From: Nelumbo lutea
Lineage: Eukaryota; Streptophyta; Magnoliopsida; Proteales; Nelumbonaceae
DNA length: 64,000 bases
NCBI GenBank assembly: GCA_022828595.1
Contig: JAKGHH010000007.1
Coordinates: forward strand, 34,038,356-34,102,355
Direction: 5' to 3'
The position numbers and the translations under genes are program-made. The notes beneath the pieces are model-generated. The model saw only the letters and a list, made by a program, of their open reading frames with translations. It ran no database searches and was not told the DNA's origin. The stretch's first letter is position 1; every line of letters begins with the position of its first letter. This document shows, piece after piece, positions 10,324 to 21,830 of the stretch.

Positions 10324-13300
10324 GTTTCTTGAATTGTTTCTCTTTTATTTTTTTTCTGGGTTTTCGTCGTTTAGATAAAATTTGCCTTCTCCTTTTTTTT
10401 TTTATTTTCTTCTGATTACTGTCGACAGGCTTTGAAGGGGGGGATGAGAGAGAAGGTGGAATTGGCGTCCAAGTTCGGGGTAAACTTTGCAGATGGGAAG
10501 AGGGAAATTAGGGGGGATCCGGAGTATGTTAGGGCATGCTGCGAAGCCAGCTTGAAGCGGCTCCAAGCTGACTGCATCAATCTCTATTACCAGCACCGAG
10601 TCGATAAACGAGTTCCCATCGAAGTCACGGTGAGTACTTTAATTATAAATGGTTTGGTTGATAGATTTGATCATTTGATCTTACAAGAATTGTTCAAATT
10701 AGATGTCGATCAAATATTATCGGTTCTGCTATTGGTGTTCGTCAGTAAGGGCTTGGGGCTAAGTTTGATAAGTTGGCGACCATGGAATTAAACTCCGATT
10801 TTGCACTAATTTTGCAGAATTTAAATGATGCCCTCCCGATCCTCGTCGGTTCTCAATACCTCCAAAAATTAGGAACTAGCGGGCTTGAGATCGCACGTTT
10901 CCGAACTCTGTCCATGCCCGGACCAGGAATGCAGATTCTGTTCTTTCATTGAAATATTAGGAATTTGCCTTGTATACCCAACTAGAAGAATGGGGCCTCT
11001 AATCTTACCTATTTTGCTATTATTATTTTTTTTTTGTGAAAATATGACCTACTTCTGTTTCTTATTGTCTAGGGTAAAATGCAAAAACCTCCCCTGAAGT
11101 TTTTGACAATCATAAATACCTCCCCTATAGTTTCATTTTAACAAATACATCTCTTGAATTTTTGAAAAACTGAGATTGATCACCAGTTTTTTTCTAAATA
11201 CCCATTCTACCCTTTTATAAATTATTTTACATTCAAAATTACTGAAATAACCCCATTTTAACTCAATAAAAACCTCTTTTAACGATTATTTAAGTAATTT
11301 TACGTAAAAAATTATTGAAATATGTTTTTTTGTTGAGTTAAAATGTGATTATTTCAGTAATTTTGTATGTAAATTAATTTATAAAAGGGTAGAATGGGTA
11401 TTTGGAAAAAAAACTGGTGCATCAATCTAACAATTTCCGTTTGGAACAGTGACGGAACGGAGGTTTTGTTGAATTTCTCAAAAGTTTAGGGGAGCTATTT
11501 GTTAAAATGAAACTATAGCGGAGATTTTTATGATTGTTAGAAACTTCTGGGGAGATTGTATTTTACCCTATTATCTATATTGTAAATTTATGGTAGGTTT
11601 TTTATTAAATGGTTTTCTTTTTGATAAATAGATTTTTATTTGATTAAATAAGGTTTGATTTGTAGTTAACACCCCACATCATTTAAAATCTTTATAATGA
11701 CTCTCTTATTCGAATTAGGAAGTTGAACTAGAAAAAATAATATGGGTCCCACAAGTAGGGGTGCAAATCGGGTTGGTTGGTCCAGGTTTAAGGTCAACCC
11801 TAAATATCGGTCCTAAGGTCAAGCTCAATTGGGCTCGAGTTGGGCTCATGTTTGCTTGGGCTAAGGTCGGGTTGGGTTTGGGCTAGGGTCAGGTTTGCCA
11901 ATTGGGCTCAAGGTTTGCATAAACTTTTTTAATATCACTAATTTTGACTTTTAAATAGAAATTTTGTATGTTTTCAATATAACCATGCATGCACATGTAC
12001 ATATGTGATTATGCATGCATAATGTTGTTTGTTCATTCATCCTAATAAAGGATATTTTTTTTAAATATAATGAAAATTATAAAGTCTCTTTTTTTGTAGG
12101 TCTTAAAAATTTAAGACCCTAACATGGAGTTATTTGGGCTTGCTTCAAGGGGCTTGGTACAAAGGCAGCTGGTAAAACTAGGAATGAAAGAAGTTTAACA
12201 TCATATTAGTTATTTGAAATAATGCAATTGGGAAAGATATAAAGAAACTGAATGTTTGACATGCTTGAATATGTTTTATATGCTATTTTTTATTTTATTT
12301 TTGTGTTTTTGCTTTAAATATGTTTTATATTTTATGTTTATGTATTCTGATTGGAGTTAATAGGATTTTTAAAACACTTAATTTAAAATAAAGTTTGATT
12401 TTTTAATCAATACTATTTTTAATATTTTCTTAATTTATTTTGAACTTTTTACATTTTTTGCATTTTTTTTATTGTTTTATAACATTTTACACCTTGTTTC
12501 AAAAAGGTGTGTGCCTCAGGTGCAAAGTATCGTTTCAAAAACGAGAACGGTGTTGGCAAGAAGACCGTTGTTGATGCAGGTTCGCAATGAGGGTTGTCTA
12601 GAAAGAGAGTAGGAGGAAGAGTCCAATCTTTTTTCTCAGAAGTTTCCTTTCACACTGGGGTCGCACCAAATCAACACAACCCCGTTTCATCCATTTTGGG
12701 AACCCGTGTCCCACATGTTTCCCATTTTCCCTTCCCCATCACAGCAACCAAACATACCAGAGTTCTAAGATGAGACGCCCATTACTCTAATTGAAGGTTG
12801 TGTACCTCAGCCCTCTATTTTCTGTTTTTTTTTTAATCAGCAAAATGAGTTCATTAATTGATGTTTGAGAAAATACAAAGTTTTATCCATACAGTCGGCC
12901 CTCTATTTTCTTTCCTAAAATCCTATATCCTATCATTCTTAGGTTGCATACTTGGATTTTGACCTTGCTGCATCAATTCTCCTCCCATAATACCAATAAA
13001 CCTTGACAAGCCCATAGCTTCAACAATGTGATTGCAATATTGATAAAAAATTTTCTGAACATTTTGTTTCGGCTGTGAAACAAATCCCAGGTTTAGTGTT
13101 CTTTAGGAGGTTTTTTGAGTGTCAAAGTGTTAGGGACCCCCCCCCCCCCCTCTTTGAACTAATGTCATGCATCTTCATTTTTCTTAATATAAAAGATTTT
13201 TATTCAAAATAAAGAAAAAATGAGATCCCCCCTTCCTCTTCATCCTCCTCCTAACCCCCCTCCTCTTAAGAGGCTTATGCCTTTTGCATTTTGTACTACA

Positions 13301-16300
13301 CCTCACGCCTCTAGGTAGTGGAACACCTCGCATCATGCCTCTGCGTTTTAAAACATTGATCTAAATATAACCCAAACCAACATCTCTAAATTAAATTAAA
13401 ATGCATACATAAATGCTTTAATACTTGAGACTTTGGGGGTCATAAACAGGTCATTTAAGAGTTATACAAATCCATCTGAAACTGACATGTTTGTTAATTG
13501 TGCTAAACGGGTCAATACAATTTTGACATAAACACGATTAAGGTTGTAGAGAACACTGATATGGGCCCCACTGCAGTGGTCCCCACTGTGTTCGTAGGAC
13601 AGCAGTATTTGTTTCAGTTATAGTAGTGTCAATTTGAGTCGGTTTGCTAATTCTGCTGTTATTTATTTCAGTTTTATTTACTTTCTTTGTTATGTAAGTA
13701 TCAAGGGTAGATGTGTCCTTTCATCATGTACTAAACATAAACCTATAAATATTAAGAGAGTGGTGGCGGCAGATCTGTTAGAATCTGTCTCTCCTTTCAG
13801 CAACTTGCGTTCTCTTGCTTCTCTTCTATTCTCTCCCTTTTCTCTCATCTTCTTTTCTGTTTTTCAAACCTAAAACCTTTTAGGATTCAAGACTGATTAC
13901 AGTCTTGATCTTCTACTAAGGTAAATCCAGGCCCACTAACTTTGTGTTGTGACAAATATTGCTCGCTCTATTCTTGCACAAGCTGAAAGTTTAACCATCT
14001 AATGGTGGGGCAAAATTGAAACAAAGGCTCAGTTTGGAAGGAGTCTTTGCACTGTACATATTTGTATTTGTACTCTTTCCAAACTGAGCCAAAATAGCAC
14101 ATATCAATTTCAAAAATAGGTATGAATAAGAACACCATAAATGCTGAAATTTTGTCTAGGAGAAACATAGTAAAAAGGTGATCACGTTGATATATCAACG
14201 GTGTATTCCAATAACATAAAACTGACCAATAAAAATGATATATGGGTGAGCACCTAATAGGAAAACCATCTTGGTGTTGGGCAAGGCTCTAAAAATTGCC
14301 TAGTCACCTAGGCATCACCTTGACAACTATGGTAGTTAATGTCACTCTGTTAGGATAAATTCCCCAAGCTCATCTATTGATTGAGAACATTTAGTCCACA
14401 TATTGATTATAGAATCTCAATTCATAATCCTACAATGTAAGTCAAGGGGTAATTCACAGAAATACACCACATGACACATGAATTGAGCAAGAAAAGAATG
14501 TTTTATTCATAAAGTAAACAATTCACAGCTATCTATTGGACCTGGGGGCATACACTGTCCAACGGAAGTAAGTGATAATATCTTTGGCATTGAACAATAG
14601 TCAACTTGTCTTTGAATATTTCCTTAATTTTGTGTTTATATGCACAATTTAGATTTTGGGCCAGAATTAAGCTTTATATTAGTCTAGTTAGAACTGTAGA
14701 ATACCTATAGGAGGGAAAATATGAAGTCTTTGTGGTATTCTGAACTGAATCATGCATAGGGTTGCATAATCACAAAACCGTGTACCTTCCATCCACTCTA
14801 CTCATTAGAAAAATACACCTGTCAGTTTCATGGTTTAGTGTCCTGCAAGTATTTCAATCTTTATAGGCCTCTTAAGCTTGTGTTTCTTATGCCATGAGAA
14901 AAACAACAATATCAAATAGGTATCACCTGTTGGGGGTTTCTTGGCTCTGGGGTCATGGGACCCTTGTAAGTCTGATACTCACGTAACTTGCAACTTGTTA
15001 TTCTAATAAATTAGCAACCACAATTTTATTGGTCCTGACTAAACATTATGTAAATCAGCATAATTAGGTGAATTGTAATAATCTGATTTGACTTTTTTGT
15101 TATCAATACTGATTTGACCATTATTTGTAGAGCTGCTTTTTAATCTTAAGAAAAACTTCCCTCCGGTAAAAGCAAATGATTATAATCTTTTATCATGTGG
15201 ATTTTCAGACAAATTGATCTATTAAGTATGGTCCACAGTGGGTACTTATGCTTGAAACAAGGAATAGGTGACAAATTACAGAGTTCTCAAACCCAACTAT
15301 ATATTCTATGACCAGATCCAAGATTCAGCCCTACTTAATAGTATGCTTATTCATACTAGTTAAGTTTGAATAATTCAATTTTCTTTTGGAAACCTTTTTT
15401 TTTAATGAAAACTGGTGCATGTTTTGAGATCAATCCTTTGCACTTCAGTTTTCTACATTTCGATAACAATGCAACAGAGCCAACTGCATTTACTTATGCT
15501 TTTCTATTAGATGAAAAGTCATTCTAGTGATTTTGTACTCCCCCCTGTGACTTCTAATACACCAGATGGAAGAACTCAAAAAGCTAGTTGAAGAAGGAAA
15601 GATAAAGTATGTAGGACTATCCGAAGCATCTGCATCAACAATCAGAAGAGCACATGCTGTGCACCCAATAACAGCAGTGCAATTAGAATGGTCCCTGTGG
15701 ACAAGAGATGTAGAGGAAGATATAATTCCTACTTGTAGGTAAGGTGCCTACTGCAGGACATCCTGTATTTACTTGGGAAAATAATTTTTTATAGTTGCTA
15801 ATTCAAACTATGTTAAATGTTTCAGAGAACTTGGCATAGGCATTGTTGCATACAGCCCTCTAGGAAGAGGCTTCTTTTCATCAGGAAAAGAAATTGTGGA
15901 TAATTTGGCTGATAATGACTTCCGGAAGGTTTGTATATCTCCATTTATGTGTGTATTGTGTTTGCAATGATGATTAAATTATACCGATTTTTTAATATTT
16001 TTGGTAAAATTTTCTTTAAAAGATTAAAATATGAATATTGTTGTCCCAAAATTTTCATGTAAATATTGCATGTTGAATGACGGTACTTGATTTAATTCAT
16101 TTTCTGATTAAAAAAGCACTTCATTAATGATACTATTATTTTGTTTCTTGGAGTATATCATTATAATACCAGAAAATGATTGTATTATGAGGAATTATTT
16201 ATGAAATGTTCTTTTTTCCTTTTATGATTTGCTGAGGTAGCAAAGTTGAATGTTGTTGGCACGATCAAGCTTTATATACAGAACCCATTTAAAGCCACTT

Positions 16301-18118
16301 CCCAATCTGAATGTCTACAGAAAGAACAGGCTCCCTTCTCGGTCTTTCATGATTTCCGAACTGATATTTTCTTTAATTTCAATTTATTCATAAAGTCCAA
16401 TTATTTTTTTAACCTTGAGGTTTTCTTTCCTTTCTGTTTTCTTGTATATCCTAGCTTGGTGGTTTATTGGTTATTATTAAAGACTAAGACCATGGTTTGA
16501 CTCCCAGATACTGAATCAGAAAATATTAATTTTTAACCCTAAGCTATATAAATCTTAAAGCCCATGTTCCATTTAAGAATCTTTTGTTATTATCATTTAC
16601 ATGAATTGCTCATGTAGATACCTCATTTTTACACACTTGTGTCATTTCTCTAGGTGATTTTCAATGGACTCCTGATATTTTAGTTGTTGCCTCTCCAAGG
16701 AAAGGTGTTTTTGGCCACTTTCTAAGCTAAAATTGGAATTAATCAAATCAGACCATTAGAATGCAATGAGCTTTGAAATTTCTAAGTCCCTTGATACCCT
16801 TTGGGCTCAAATTGGAGTTTAATTTCCCACTTGATTTCCCACCTAATTGGTTGGTCCAATAACAGGCCTCCATTTGGAATATTTTCCTCCTAAGCTAATC
16901 TTGGGCAAGATCGGGTGATCAAAGGCTTCTAAACTGTGGAACTATCCATCAAAGACCTTACGCCAAAGAGGCATCCGCATCAGACATCAAATCATCCATC
17001 AACCATATCCAATTAGAATTACCACCATCTAATCAGTGGCCTTAAAATCTTTTGTTCCATTCTTGTATATCCTAGCTTGGTGGTTTATTGGCTAGTTATT
17101 ATTAAAGACTCAGACCGTGGTTTGAGTCCCAGATACTGAATCAGAAGATATTCATTTTTAATCCTAAGTTATATGAATCTTAAAGCTCATGTTTCATTCT
17201 TTCTTGACATTATAGCATAAATGCACAATTTTTTACAGGTCATGGGCAGGTTTGGGCAGTGGCCACTGGCCACCAAGACCTTAGAACCGTAAGGCCCTAT
17301 CACTGGCAACTTATTATGGAGAGATTGATTGGCCAAAAATCATCTTTAAACCTGATTGCAATTGTAATTCTGTTTCATTCTATGAATTCTTCAAAATTTT
17401 TAGAAATGATCCATAAATCAGATGTCTGTTAAATGTCATTTGACAAGCAAATTTAAGTGTATAGCGTTTCTCATGTCACACCCACCCCATTATGTGTTCT
17501 AATTTCCTTAATACAGAATACATGGCAAATAATGAGTTAATGACGGCTCTGAACCAAAGATACTCCCTTTCTGTGTGGCTGAAGATCTGATACTTATTGT
17601 TATTTTTATCCCTTTGGAGTCTATTTTCTTCATCGTTCAGAAGCAAAATTTTTTAGTGTTAATTACTTTTAGTTTTAGTAGTTAAAAGTATTGTTACGTA
17701 ATAACAACGTTTATGTTTGGATATATCATTTACATTAATTATTGTTTCATGTTTGAAATATGTATTTTAATTGTTGTAGCTTCTACCAAGATTCCAACCT
17801 GAGAATCTTGAACACAACAATAGCATATTTGAGCGTGTAAATGAACTTGCTGCAAGGAAAGGATGCACCCCATCACAGCTTGCATTAGCGTGGGTTCACC
17901 ATCAAGGAAATGATGTCTGCCCCATACCAGGCACCACCAAAATTGAAAACCTCAACCAGAACATAGGAGCACTTGCTGTCAAACTAACACCTGAAGAAAT
18001 GGCCCAACTTGAATCCTTGGCTTCATCAGATGCTGTTAAGGGTGATAGGTATGGATCAATGGCACCGACTTGGGTAGACTCTGAAACTCCAGATCCATCT
18101 ACATGGAAAGGAAAATGA
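10111..18118 (+). CDS. Aldo-keto reductase, auxin-induced/perakine-reductase type, 5 exons
   Basis: NADPH-dependent carbonyl reductase of the cytosolic plant (alpha/beta)8-barrel family that includes tobacco auxin-induced PCNT115 and Rauvolfia perakine reductase. Joining 10111-10323, 10429-10629, 15566-15738, 15826-15928 and 17780-18118 gives 342 residues, the usual length, with all introns GT-AG and phases matching. The tetrad is Asp55, Tyr60, Lys86 and His127. Later conserved parts are [29 protein letters not shown] and the cofactor-site strand [15 protein letters not shown]. No transit peptide is visible. Intron 2 is 4.9 kb and loaded with repeats. One oddity is Asn122, five residues before His127, where the left copy and the family have Asp. 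The substrate cannot be told from sequence. Confidence 0.93.
10429..10629 (+). CDS. Aldo-keto reductase exon 2
   Basis: 67 codons, ALKGGMREK to VPIEVT, between an AG acceptor and a GTGAGT donor, phase 0. Contains Lys86, Asn122 and His127. Confidence 0.92.
11072..11568. mobile_element. Foldback (Mutator-type) MITE, right copy
   Basis: Same insertion as 1311-1800, with flanks TATTGTCTA (11063-11071) and TATTATCTA (11569-11577). It lies in intron 2 of the complete reductase gene and differs from the left copy by scattered substitutions and small indels. Confidence 0.8.
11754..11925. repeat. hAT-like repeat end, right copy
   Basis: Equivalent of 2002-2165, beginning TAGGGGTGCAAATCGGGT. Variants here (GGTTGGTTGG, CTCAATTGGGC) are shared with the inverted segment at 24369-25680 and not with the left copy. 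Confidence 0.4.
13545..13917 (+). mobile_element. Solo LTR-like insertion in intron 2
   Basis: A 373-bp insert absent from the equivalent place in the left copy (about 4772). It is flanked by AAGGT at 13540-13544 and 13918-13922, a five-base target duplication. It starts TGTAGAGAAC, has a TATAAATATT box near 13745 and a CT-rich 3' part, like short copia LTRs. The end (TCTACT) is not the canonical CA, so the exact edge may shift by a base. No internal region remains, which fits LTR-LTR recombination. Confidence 0.7.
14026..14090. mobile_element. Tourist-like MITE, internally deleted (65 bp)
   Basis: Same insertion as 4876-4994, with both termini kept but about 54 bp lost from the middle. Confidence 0.65.
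15566..15738 (+). CDS. Aldo-keto reductase exon 3
   Basis: 57 codons plus two bases, [11 protein letters not shown] to [10 protein letters not shown], then GTAAGG. The AG acceptor and first four bases (ATGG) match the left copy, which stops here. Confidence 0.92.
15826..15928 (+). CDS. Aldo-keto reductase exon 4
   Basis: Completes the split Arg codon, then reads [15 protein letters not shown] to DNDFRK and a GTTTGT donor. Small exon of 103 bp. Confidence 0.9.
16441..17190 (+). repeat. Direct repeat of about 130 bp within intron 4
   Basis: Bases 16441-16570 and 17064-17190 match closely (both start CTTGTATATCCTAGCTTGG and end near CTTAAAGC). About 490 bp of unrelated sequence lies between them. 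This may be a local tandem duplication whose middle has changed, or two copies of a short repeat. The rest of intron 4 (15929-17779) shows no coding signal. Confidence 0.7.
17780..18118 (+). CDS. Aldo-keto reductase exon 5
   Basis: 112 codons, [13 protein letters not shown] to STWKGK, ending TGA at 18116-18118. Contains the cofactor-binding strand [11 protein letters not shown]. Confidence 0.93.
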   Translation, partial: LLPRFQPENLEHNNSIFERVNELAARKGCTPSQLALAWVHHQGNDVCPIPGTTKIENLNQNIGALAVKLTPEEMAQLESLASSDAVKGDRYGSMAPTWVDSETPDPSTWKGK

Positions 18119-18182
18119 TGCTTAGACCTGGGTAGACTCTGAAACTCTAGATCCACCTAAATTGAATGGAAAACGATGCTTT
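18069..18182 (+). repeat. Tandem duplication of the reductase C-terminal coding end
   Basis: About 55 bp ending at the stop codon (18069-18122) recurs at about 18126-18182 with a few changes and a small insertion. The second unit lies in the 3' untranslated region, so the protein is not extended. Confidence 0.8.
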
Positions 18183-18273
18183 TCAGTTATATTTTTTGTT
18201 TTCTTCTCATAAAATTTCCAACTTACTTGTCTAGCCCCTAATATTTTGATTGGGTGGGTCGTTACTTGAGGAC

Positions 18274-18279
18274 AATAAA
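18274..18279 (+). terminator. Polyadenylation signal of the reductase gene
   Basis: AATAAA about 155 bases after the stop codon, in a T-rich setting. Likely but not proven. Confidence 0.5.
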
Positions 18280-18669
18280 GTTCTATGGTTTGGTAGTGTT
18301 GTAATTTTATGCTTTGCATTTTCTTTGTTGTTGTTTATTTCATGCATTTAATATTTTATGTATGTGAAACTGTGATTATTTGTTAGGAATGTTGGGCTGA
18401 TAAATGGCTAAATCATTGGAAATGGATACCGTCCGACATTAAACTTTGTTAGGTGTGTGTGACCTTGCTCGATTTTAGTAGGTATTTGGCACCGAAGTGT
18501 TTGACAAGCTTGCCACATTAGGAAAAAAACGGAAATGCTAAAAGTAATCATGTTCGCGATCCGTTTTTGAAAAAGATGTTGCAATGATTAAGTATATGTT
18601 TTGAACCGTGGGTGTTTACTTGATTTGTTTGTAAAATTAAGAAAATCAATAATGAATCGGTTTATTGAC

Positions 18670-18894
18670 AGGTTCAAAATATCGTATGCCCGACATGTTG
18701 GTAGAGGCGTATTGTGCAGTGTTAGTAGTATTTGTTTTTTTTTTCAAGTCTGGTTCAGAGGGGCCGGTTTAAGGTTTGCCCACCCCCTGAATCGGTCAAA
18801 ACCTTGATACACCCTCTGTAGGGACATATTGGGAAGCTCTTGATGTGATACGTTTCCGGCTGATATGGATTGATACGTATCGATACTTTGAACT
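18670..18894. mobile_element. MITE of the CAAGGTTCAAA family
   Basis: Ends CAGGTTCAAAATATCG and GATACTTTGAACTTTG are inverted repeats. The interior shares TGGTTCAGAGG, CCGGTTTAAG and GGCATATTGGGAAG-type words with 38538-38778, so both belong to one family. No convincing target duplication. Confidence 0.55.
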
Positions 18895-18944
18895 TTGTTT
18901 AGGCACCATTAAGCATCATATCAATAAAACAGTGAATAAATGTT

Positions 18945-20684
18945 AATGTATAAGATTGACATAGAAAAAGTATATTATAGATTGAATGTGATTTCATTGA
19001 GAAAATTATGCTAAAATTTGGATTTTATGAGAAGCGGGTTTGGATGGGTTATGGGATGCATCATATTTGTCTTCAATCAGATTTTGGTTAATAGAACCCC
19101 ATATAGAGAATCTATTCTATCAAGAGGGATTAGACAGGGTGACCTGTGTACAGAAGGTTTGCTAAAACTTTTGAGAGAGGGTCCTAAGATTCCAATCTTC
19201 AATTTGTTGACAGTTGTTTTATATTTGCTAAAATCACAATCCCAAGTCCCAACATGCTTAAAGATGAAAGAAATTATAGAGGGAGCGTCCTAACATTCCA
19301 ATATTCAATTTGTTGACAATTGTTTTTAGTTTTGCTAAAATCACAATCCCAATATGCTTAAAGATCAATGAAATTCTAAATAACTTTGCCAAATGTACAG
19401 TACAAATTTCAAAAAATATCCCTAAGATTCCCTTTGAAGTCGATGCAAATTCCTACTTGGGGATCCCTATCATTAATGGAAGAGTTACAAAGAATACTTT
19501 CTTAAGTTTCAAATGAAAGATTGTCAATAAACTTGCAAGATGGAAGAAAGTAAAAACACTCTCTATGGCAGGAAAATTAGCACTACTTAATGATATCACA
19601 AATATGATACCTCAATTTTTCATGAGGTCTTTCAAAAATTCCCAACAATATTGCTGAAGATATTGATAAATGTCAAAGAAATTTTCTATGGGCCAATACT
19701 AATAAGAAGAAGCCGATTCATCTAATGAATTGTAGGTGTGTTTGCACTCAAAAAATAAAATTGGGGTGGTCTTGAGCTCAAAAATCTCCATTGGGTTAAT
19801 AAAGCTAATTTATCTAGGTTGGGTCGAAGAATCCTTAATGAGGAAAATGTTTGGGTTAAAGTTGTTTAAAGTAAATATCCATAAGAATGAAAATTTTTGG
19901 AGATTTGAAATCAAAAAAGGGATATCTTAGACTTGGAGGGGAATCTTGATGGCAAGATATCTTCTCAGCAGAGGTGTTGGATGAGAGCTTGGAAATGGTA
20001 GATCAATTAACTGTTGGCATGATAGATGGATGGGCTGGTGATTCATTGATTTCTGAAAATATTCCCCATGATTCAATTGAAAACAACGACCTTAAGTTTT
20101 GGAAGCTAAAGAAAATAAAATGATCTGGAGACTAAACTCTAATGATTTCAATTGAATTTCTAAGTTCGGAAGCTCAAATGCCCCCCTATGATGAAAGTTT
20201 TCCTCCGTCTCCTTAGGCTTAGTTTGGAAGGAGTACAAATACAAATATGTAAAGTATTTTGTATGCATTTTGCACCGTACATATTTGTATTGTATTCCTT
20301 CCAAACCGAGCCTTAATAACAAGCTTCCATCAAAAAATCTTCTTAGGAGGAAAGGAGTAAATATTGGTGGCTGTTGTAGACTCTATAAGGAAGAAGATTT
20401 GGATCTATATCTAAGAACCTTATGATTGTTAAGCAAACTTACATGGTTGTTAATCCAAATCTAATGGGGCTGAAGGTTCAGGACTCTTTTTTGAGAGTTT
20501 GGTGGTCCAGTATTTGCAAAAATATTACGGGACAAGACCATTAAGACTTGGAAGCACATGAAGCGGCAATAATCAGAGCTAGGTATGATTAAAATCAATT
20601 TTGATGCTTACCGTACCAATGCTGGCATTTGTTCGATTGGTAATAATGCAAGAAACCATCTTAGTGAAGTTGTTAATGTTATAG
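18945..20684 (+). mobile_element. LINE relic: reverse transcriptase to RNase H (5' part)
   Basis: A decayed L1-type plant LINE read in shifting frames. Landmarks are IDIEKVYYRL (finger start), NRTPYRESILSRGIRQGD (palm), NSYLGIPIINGRVTK, a KLARWKKVKTLSMAGKLALL stretch, and KINFDAYRTNAG of the C-terminal RNase H at about 20590. The YADD catalytic box is gone. The RNase H reading is broken at 20684 by a MITE and an LTR element and resumes at about 23390. Confidence 0.75.
20216..20312. mobile_element. Tourist-like MITE with TTA duplication
   Basis: 97 bp with ends GGCTTAGTTTGGAAGGAGT and ACTCCTT-type complement (TTCCTTCCAAACCGAGCC). Flanked by TTA at 20213-20215 and 20313-20315, as for PIF/Harbinger-derived MITEs. 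It interrupts the LINE relic. Confidence 0.75.
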
Positions 20685-20979
20685 CCATGGTTTAAAGTAT
20701 TGATACGGTACGCATATCGGCAGTATCGTATCAGTACATAGAAACACCCGAAACACCTTTTTTTTAGTTTTTTTTTTTTTTTTTCCACATTTTGGTTTTT
20801 AAGGAAGTTAAAAATAGGTATTTTTATCAAAAAAAGGTGGGGTTCCAAAAAAGGTGTTTCGGAACCATGGTTATAGCCATGTTATTAAAAAAAAAGGTAT
20901 TTCAGGGCGTATCTTTTTCAAAAGATACAATACGATACACCCAATATGGGGTGTATCATATTGATACTTTAAACCATGG
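20685..20979. mobile_element. Foldback MITE of the CATGGTTTAAAGTAT type
   Basis: Inverted ends CCATGGTTTAAAGTAT and its complement, 295 bp, flanked by TTATAG at 20679-20684 and 20980-20985. An inner inverted pair built on GAAACACC also occurs. Rich in ATACGATAC-type words. Related to 18670-18894, 38538-38778 and 41903-42654. It sits inside the LINE RNase H reading. Confidence 0.75.
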
Positions 20980-20986
20980 TTATAGC

Positions 20987-21628
20987 TGTTATGGACACAC
21001 CACCCGGCAACGCACTGCGGAGCAGTCACAGGCAGCACGCACAGCAGGCCGCCCAGCTGCACGCACCGCCCAGCAGCCCGACAGCACGCCGCATGCACCG
21101 CCTGGCAGCGTGCAGCACGCACCGCACGGCAGCAGCACTACGAGACGTGCGCACCGCCCGGCAGTAGCAGTAGGGCGGGGCCCACATGACAACTCATCAG
21201 GGTGGGCCCACACTTATCTTACCACATCAGCTCTGCCCGCCAACTCGCCGCCAGCTACACCATTCCTTATCCCTTATCCTCATCCCTTATCCTTATCCTT
21301 ATCTTATCTTAAGTAAGAGTTGTGTTACCATTAGGAGTAGGTAATTAGGAGTTTGAGTTTAATTAGGAATTTCCTTCTGTAATCTCCTATTTAAGGAGCT
21401 ACAAATTGAAATAAAGGGATTCAGTTTTCCAATCAAGAAAGAGAGTAAGGAGAGTTCGGGTGGTCTCTTAGACAAATCACCTATTAGGAGAGTTCGGGTG
21501 ATCTCTTGGACAAATCACCCACGCGATTGCCACAATAGGGTCTGTACGCAAGGGCAAGGGCAAGGGAAGACAGGAGTCTCTTCCGGTGGACCGACCCGTG
21601 ATGAGATCCTATGCGTGGGCCCATAACA
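20987..21628 (+). repeat. Left LTR of the gag-only element
   Basis: Starts TGTTATGGACACACC and ends CCCATAACA. The first part is very GC-rich with GCAGCACGCACCGCC-like words. The second has two copies of a unit with GAGAGTTCGGGTG and ACAAATCACC. Open frames here on both strands come from base composition. Confidence 0.8.
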
Positions 21629-21830
21629 TTTTGGTATCAGAGTCCGTCATGGGGGAACAAGAGTTGCTGTCTTCCAAGGTCCATGAACTGGAACACAAAC
21701 TTGCAGAGACTAGCATGGAGGTACGTGAGGTCAAGGACTTCGACGCTTGCTGGAGACATTCTTAGCCAATAGGGAAAGAAACTCAGAAGGAACCGCCACC
21801 AACAACAGCCGCAAACCGGACTAGGTAGAA

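Noticed and set aside
20792..21316. GC-rich frames on both strands in and before the LTR of the gag-only element
   Set aside because: Several frames are open at once because of CAG/CGC-rich composition. One starts in the MITE and crosses into the LTR, and the same pattern recurs in the right LTR.
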